A stretch of 54,473 bases of DNA from an uncultured Solirubrobacterales bacterium (GTDB lineage Bacteria; Actinomycetota; Thermoleophilia; Solirubrobacterales; JACPNS01): contig CAKZMQ010000026.1 of the NCBI GenBank assembly GCA_937128795.1, forward strand, positions 1-54,473. The letters run 5' to 3'. Positions 50,450 to 54,473 of this stretch are shown one piece after another. Numbering within the stretch: position 1 is the first letter of the stretch; each line of letters starts with the position of its first letter. The translations under genes were made by a program, and so were the position numbers. Under the pieces are notes generated by a model. That model did no database searches. It was not told the DNA's origin and saw nothing but the letters and a program-made list of their open reading frames with translations.

Positions 50450-51715
50450 CTACGCAGGCACCGGCTCCGCGGCGGCCTTCGCGGCGTCGTCGTATGCCGC
50501 CTTTGCGGCCTCCAAACGAGTGCGAAACTCACCGACCTGCAGGCGGCCGATGACCATCCGCTGGATCTGGCTCGTGCCTTCAAAGATCTGGTAGATCTTC
50601 GCGTCGCGGTACCACTTCTCGAGCGGAAGGTCGGTGTCCCAAGACGCCGGACCGACGAGGTCCATGCACTTGGCAGTTGCCCAGACGGCGACGTCGCCGC
50701 ACTTGAGCTTGGACATCGAGCCCTGACCGCCCATCAGCGGAATGCCGTTGCGACCCATCCACGATGCGCGCTGGACCAGCAGTCGAGCAGCGTCGATTTC
50801 GGTCGCAAGGTCGGCGATTTGCTGGTGGATGCCGGGGTTGTCGAGAGCGGGCTTGCCATCGATCTTCTGCTCGGCGAGGTACTCGACCGTGAATTCGTAG
50901 GCGGCGCGGGCGATTCCGATCGCGCTGGCGCCGACGAACGGGCGTGTGAGCTCAAAGGTGGCCAGTGCGTTGGCACCACCGACCTTCTTGCCGGCGCGAG
51001 CGTTTTCGAGCTTCTTGTTCAGCTTGTCCATGCCACCGAGCAGGTACTCGGCCGGCACACGGCAGTCTTCGAGGATCACCTCTGTGGTCTGCGATGCGCG
51101 GATGCCGAGCTTGTCTTCCTTCTTGCCCTGCGAGAAGCCGGGCGTGTCCTTTGGCACGATGAACGAAGCCTGGCCACGAGTGCCGAGCTCGGGGTCGACG
51201 CTGGCAACGACGACGGTGACATCGGCGATACCGCCATTGGTGATGAAGACCTTGGAGCCGTTGAGGACCCACTCGTCGCCGTCGAGCTTGGCGGTGGTCC
51301 GCAGCGACTTGACGTCTGAACCGGCCGACGGCTCGGTCACGGCGTAGGCGCCGAGGTGCAGCTCCTCGCCATTGGCGAAGCAGAGCGGCACCCATTTCTC
51401 CATCTGCTCCTGGGTGCCGGATGATGCAATGCCGGCGGCGGCGAGGCCGGAGCCGGCGATCGCCAGTGCGATGCCAGCACATCCCCAGTGCATTTCCTCG
51501 GCGTAGATGACCGAGTACTGACCCTGTGGGTCGTCGCCGATCTTCATCATGAAGTCGAGCGTGCCGATGCCCTCGGCAGCAGCTGCCTTCATGACGTCCC
51601 ACGGCACCGACTGTTCCTTGTCGTGCTTGAGCGCGACCGGGCGCATATGTTCGACCGCAAATTTGTGGATGCGCTCCTTGAACTCGAGCTGCTCCGGCGT
51701 GTATCCAAATTCCAC
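50450..51715 (-). CDS. Acyl-CoA dehydrogenase
   Basis: 421 residues from GTG 51715, preceded by AGGAG eight bases upstream. FAD and substrate segments AVTEPSAGSDVKSL and KVFITNGG are canonical, and the catalytic Glu lies in YQIFEGTSQIQRMVIGR. It introduces the first double bond in beta-oxidation of fatty acyl-CoA or acts on a branched-chain CoA ester; the electron acceptor is ETF. The specific chain length cannot be read. About 35 residues beyond the catalytic block form an Ala-rich tail. A CTTGT-N7-ACAAG palindrome 64 bases upstream could be a TetR-type operator. Confidence 0.93.
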   Translation of the reverse strand: MEFGYTPEQLEFKERIHKFAVEHMRPVALKHDKEQSVPWDVMKAAAAEGIGTLDFMMKIGDDPQGQYSVIYAEEMHWGCAGIALAIAGSGLAAAGIASSGTQEQMEKWVPLCFANGEELHLGAYAVTEPSAGSDVKSLRTTAKLDGDEWVLNGSKVFITNGGIADVTVVVASVDPELGTRGQASFIVPKDTPGFSQGKKEDKLGIRASQTTEVILEDCRVPAEYLLGGMDKLNKKLENARAGKKVGGANALATFELTRPFVGASAIGIARAAYEFTVEYLAEQKIDGKPALDNPGIHQQIADLATEIDAARLLVQRASWMGRNGIPLMGGQGSMSKLKCGDVAVWATAKCMDLVGPASWDTDLPLEKWYRDAKIYQIFEGTSQIQRMVIGRLQVGEFRTRLEAAKAAYDDAAKAAAEPVPA

Positions 51716-51977
51716 TTTCTTGACTCCTATCGAGGGGCGCGAACCAACTGCGGTCCGTTGCCTGATTGCCGCTCAGTACTTGTCCCTGTTACAAGACTGT
51801 GCAGACTGCGTGTGCAGTCGCAGCGGCGGTTGTGAGGGGTTTGGGAGAGGCTGTCAGTAACCAGACAGTCAGCGGGATTGTATCGGCGCGGTGTTCAATC
51901 ACGGCGTTTTGCGCGGCGGTTAATGCTGGTTGAATGCGGGTTCGACCGGCCACCCGCACGGGTATCGTGCCGGATGC

Positions 51978-53237
51978 ATGATTCGGAATCGACGAAATCG
52001 ACTCGGCCGACCGCTGCGCATGCTCGCGGCGGCCGCTGTCTTGGCGCTCGCGGCTACAACCGCAGCCGGATGTGAGTTGGGCGACAACCAATCACTGACC
52101 GGTTTGACCGCCGGTGATTCCAGCGCCGACTTCGCTCGCGGCACTGGCTCCCCCGCCCTTGCAACGAAGAACACGGTGCGTATCCCCGGCGAGGACCCGG
52201 CCGCGAACGCGGCCGGAGCGGCGCTGACGGTCTTCCCGTCGAACAACGCCTTCACTCGTCCGCAAGTCGTGACCCTGGCCGGCGAGGACGACTGGCGCGG
52301 CGCGATCGCGCTCAGCGTGCTCTCGGCGCGTCCGGTCAGCTCGGCGATGCTGCTCTCGTCGAGTGACGACCTTCCCGACATCACCGAGTCGGCCTTCAGC
52401 GCGCTGAATCCAACTGGGCTGACGATTCCCGGGCAGACGCTCAAACCGACCGCGATCGTCGCCGGAGACCTCAAGCTCCCCGAGCGCACGCCGCGCCTCA
52501 ACCTCGTCAACACCGACTACGAAAAGCTCTCGCTCGCAGTCGACGGGCTCTCGACCACGCTGTCCGGCGGCAAGCCATCGCCCGAAGTGATCGTGACGAC
52601 TGCCGACCCTGCCTTCAAGCGCTATGCCCTTCCGGCAGGGCCACTCGCAGCAAATACCGGAAGCCCGGTGTTCTTCGTCGAGAATGACGCGGTACCGCTC
52701 TCGACGCTTCGCGCGATCGAGAAGCACAAGAAGCCGTCGATCTACGTCGTCGGCCCGCCGCAGGCGATCAGCGACGACCTGCTCAAGCGGCTCCGTCGGT
52801 ACGGAACCGTGAGACGGATCGGGGGTCCGAACCCGGCAGACAACGCCGTGCAGGTGGCGGCTTTTTCCGATCCCGCAACCGGTTGGGGATGGGGAATCAC
52901 AGACGTCGGTCACGGAATGGTGATCATCAACTCGAAGAATGAGATGAACGTCGCGGGCGCGACGACACTTTCTTCCGGCGCGGCGTATGGACCGCTGCTG
53001 ATGAACAGTCGGCCCGACGTGCTCGACCGCTCGCTGCGCGAGTACCTGCTCGACATCCAGCCCGGATACTTCGACGACCCGGCCGACTCGGTCTACAACC
53101 GCGCGTGGCTGCTCGGCGATGAGCAGCAGATTTCACCGGGCCTGCAGGCGACGCTCGACGGCCTGCTCACAGTCGTTCAGATCACCGACTCGACGGGTGC
53201 GGAAACCGCCGTCGAGCCGACCGGTCCGACCCCGTAG
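51978..53237 (+). CDS. Lipoprotein with cell-wall-binding repeat 2 (CWB2) domains
   Basis: 419 residues from ATG 51978. A lipoprotein signal ends in ATTAAGC (Cys near residue 32). The mature part contains CWB2-type repeats: RPQVVTLAGEDDWRGAIALS, SSAMLLSSSDDLPDITESAF and KPSIYVVGPPQAISDDLLKRL...RIGGPNPADNAVQVA. CWB2 repeats in clostridia and actinobacteria attach proteins to anionic wall polymers; here a lipid anchor is combined with them. It could tether wall to membrane or act as a regulator of hydrolases. Enzymatic residues are not evident. It is divergent from the acyl-CoA dehydrogenase gene. Confidence 0.82.
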   Translation: MIRNRRNRLGRPLRMLAAAAVLALAATTAAGCELGDNQSLTGLTAGDSSADFARGTGSPALATKNTVRIPGEDPAANAAGAALTVFPSNNAFTRPQVVTLAGEDDWRGAIALSVLSARPVSSAMLLSSSDDLPDITESAFSALNPTGLTIPGQTLKPTAIVAGDLKLPERTPRLNLVNTDYEKLSLAVDGLSTTLSGGKPSPEVIVTTADPAFKRYALPAGPLAANTGSPVFFVENDAVPLSTLRAIEKHKKPSIYVVGPPQAISDDLLKRLRRYGTVRRIGGPNPADNAVQVAAFSDPATGWGWGITDVGHGMVIINSKNEMNVAGATTLSSGAAYGPLLMNSRPDVLDRSLREYLLDIQPGYFDDPADSVYNRAWLLGDEQQISPGLQATLDGLLTVVQITDSTGAETAVEPTGPTP

Positions 53238-53250
53238 ACTTTCGCCTGCG

Positions 53251-53508
53251 ATGAGCGAGTTCGAGCGACCAGCGTTGAGGTCCGACGGTCACCATGTGAC
53301 AGTCGACGACGTGCGCGAGTTGGCGGGTGCCGCTACGCCGCACTTCTCACTGCACATCCGAAACCGGCTACGTCGACTCGTCGATCCGCTGCCGGCGGAC
53401 GATCCCGCGCGTCAACTCGCCGAGCTGGAGATCGCGCGTCTCGAACAGCTTGCAGTCGAAGGCGAGCGTGGCACCGGCGGATCAGACCTCGAGCGCGTCA
53501 CCGGCTGA
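53251..53508 (+). CDS. Small conserved-looking hypothetical protein
   Basis: 85 residues from ATG 53251, 13 bases after the CWB2 gene. Highly charged, helical, no signal peptide. It contains DDVRELAGAATPHFSLHIRNRL, which resembles short actinobacterial proteins of unknown role. Tight spacing to the preceding gene and consistent codon use support coding; I cannot assign a function. Confidence 0.5.
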   Translation: MSEFERPALRSDGHHVTVDDVRELAGAATPHFSLHIRNRLRRLVDPLPADDPARQLAELEIARLEQLAVEGERGTGGSDLERVTG

Positions 53509-53535
53509 CGAGCAGCCGACTGAACCAACCGCCGG

Positions 53536-54473
53536 TTAGATCGACTGCAGCGCGCCCTGCGCGCCGCCGAAGTTCTCGTCGATCACCTGGCTGGCAGTTG
53601 CATCGACCGACTTGTGACCGTTGTTCGAAGATACGTCGAGTGAGGAAAGCAGCGCTCCGACCACGACTGGATCAAACTGCGTACCGGCGTGCCGTACAAG
53701 TTCCGCGCGAGCGTCGCTGATCGGCATCGCCTCGCGATAGGGACGATCGCTGGTCATCGCGTGATACGCGTCGCAGACAAGCACGATGCGGCTGGCCAGC
53801 GGAATCTCGGAACCTCTGAGACCATCGGGATAGCCGTTGCCGTCCCAGCGCTCGTGTTCGTGACGGATCGCTTTGGCAACGTCTTCGAGTCCCGGGATGC
53901 GCGCGACGATGCGTTCGCCGATCACCGGATGCTGCTTCATGACTTCCCATTGCTGATCGTTCAGTTTGCCGGGCTCGTGAAGAACTTCGTTCGGGATCCC
54001 GATCTTGCCGATGTCGTGGAGAAGCGCGACATCCGAGATCGATTCCACCTGCTCGCCTGGCAGGGCAAGCTGGCCGGTAACTGCGGTGACGAGCTCAAGT
54101 GTCTCTGCCGAGTGTTCGCCGGTGTAGCCGTCGCGCGCAGACAGCGCAGCACAGAGGGCTTCGACGGTCGCTTTGAAACGACGACGCTCTGTGCGGCTGA
54201 CGCCGCGGACGCGGTAGGCGAGCACGCCGACCAGCATCGAGGTGGCGAGGAACGTCGGCATCGCAACGATCAGTTGTTCGAGGCTGATGCTGCCCTCGCG
54301 CATGACCTCGGCGCCGACGAATACTCCGCTCCACGCAACGAAGCCGGTGATCATGACGGGCCATTGACCCCAGTAGAAGAATGCGAGAAAGAGCAACGGA
54401 AAGAGATGGAAAGCAGAGATACCCGGCTTGTCGAGCACTACCGTTGCGAGGCTGATGACGGCACTTGCATAAG
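53536..54473 (-). CDS. Membrane HD-GYP domain protein, 5' end outside window
   Basis: At least 312 residues are visible; the frame stays open to the window edge, so the start is beyond it. Two or more membrane helices (residues up to ~75) are followed by an HD-GYP domain: HDIGKIGIPNEVL, HEHERWDGNGYPDGLRG and DAYHAMTSDRPYREA, i.e. all ligands and the GYP motif of c-di-GMP phosphodiesterases. HxxxD-type metal ligands are intact. Role: c-di-GMP hydrolysis, signal unknown. The 27-base gap to the small gene on the other strand contains no terminator. Confidence 0.88.
   Translation of the reverse strand, partial: YASAVISLATVVLDKPGISAFHLFPLLFLAFFYWGQWPVMITGFVAWSGVFVGAEVMREGSISLEQLIVAMPTFLATSMLVGVLAYRVRGVSRTERRRFKATVEALCAALSARDGYTGEHSAETLELVTAVTGQLALPGEQVESISDVALLHDIGKIGIPNEVLHEPGKLNDQQWEVMKQHPVIGERIVARIPGLEDVAKAIRHEHERWDGNGYPDGLRGSEIPLASRIVLVCDAYHAMTSDRPYREAMPISDARAELVRHAGTQFDPVVVGALLSSLDVSSNNGHKSVDATASQVIDENFGGAQGALQSI

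Noticed and set aside
49926..50553. Plus-strand open frame of 283 codons spanning 49702-50553
   Set aside because: It overlaps the NlpC/P60 gene, the riboswitch, the terminator and the end of the acyl-CoA dehydrogenase gene; the residues have no family resemblance.
1..54473. Insertion sequences, integrases, prophage or toxin-antitoxin genes
   Set aside because: No transposase, integrase, phage structural or toxin motif was seen in any strand.

Overview
The window looks like a chromosomal segment of a high-GC actinobacterium, most plausibly a Thermoleophilia/Solirubrobacterales-type organism. This rests on Gram-positive-type SufB, a DtxR-class iron box, CvpA-trypsin (MarP-like) and CWB2 proteins, a long-chain WS/DGAT acyltransferase, and very large Cys-paired secreted repeat proteins. 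Taxonomy is inferred from gene style only. I see no rRNA, tRNA, CRISPR array, prophage or insertion sequence.

Layout. 1-6.1 kb is iron and Fe-S metabolism: the tail of a SufU-like scaffold, a hotdog thioesterase, a divergent ferric-iron ABC transporter (ATPase against binding protein plus fused permease) with an iron box between, and a solitary sufB with a palindrome at its likely transcription start. 6.1-11.5 kb holds a SpoIIM-like membrane protein, a CADD/TenA-like diiron protein, a redoxin without its CxxC, ispH and a WS/DGAT with a histone-like tail. 11.5-26.7 kb is the most unusual part: a small lipoprotein followed by four tandem, same-strand genes for secreted proteins of 1005-1245 residues built from one repeated Cys-containing module plus Ig/HYR-like domains. 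Each has its own hairpin terminator; three have a sigma70-type promoter with a TGTGA-N6-TCACA palindrome at or just after the start point; and all five start codons follow an unusual run of G.

26.8-37.5 kb is housekeeping and small genes: SufT-like protein, FxsA, a HAD phosphatase, lipoproteins, a MarP-like membrane protease, an SRPBCC protein and a large-subunit glutamate synthase. 37.8-42.4 kb is a tight lysA-hom-thrC-thrB operon ending in a strong terminator. 42.4-46.7 kb is a zinc locus: Zur-type regulator with an IsdG-like monooxygenase, divergent from an ABC transporter whose first gene fuses a permease to its substrate-binding lipoprotein and whose ATPase seems to start at CTG; a Fur/Zur-type box lies between. 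46.7-50.3 kb is cell envelope: lgt, then an M23 and an NlpC/P60 peptidase sharing a PcsB-like coiled coil, with a recognisable ydaO-type c-di-AMP riboswitch and promoter in the leader of the latter. 50.4-54.5 kb holds an acyl-CoA dehydrogenase, a CWB2 lipoprotein, a small unknown gene and a truncated HD-GYP membrane protein.

How the parts connect: iron import (Fbp), Fe-S assembly (SufU, SufB, SufT) and users of iron or Fe-S (IspH, glutamate synthase, CADD-like protein) are interspersed; the envelope genes (lgt, hydrolases under c-di-AMP control, many lipoproteins) and the secreted module proteins point to an elaborate cell surface.
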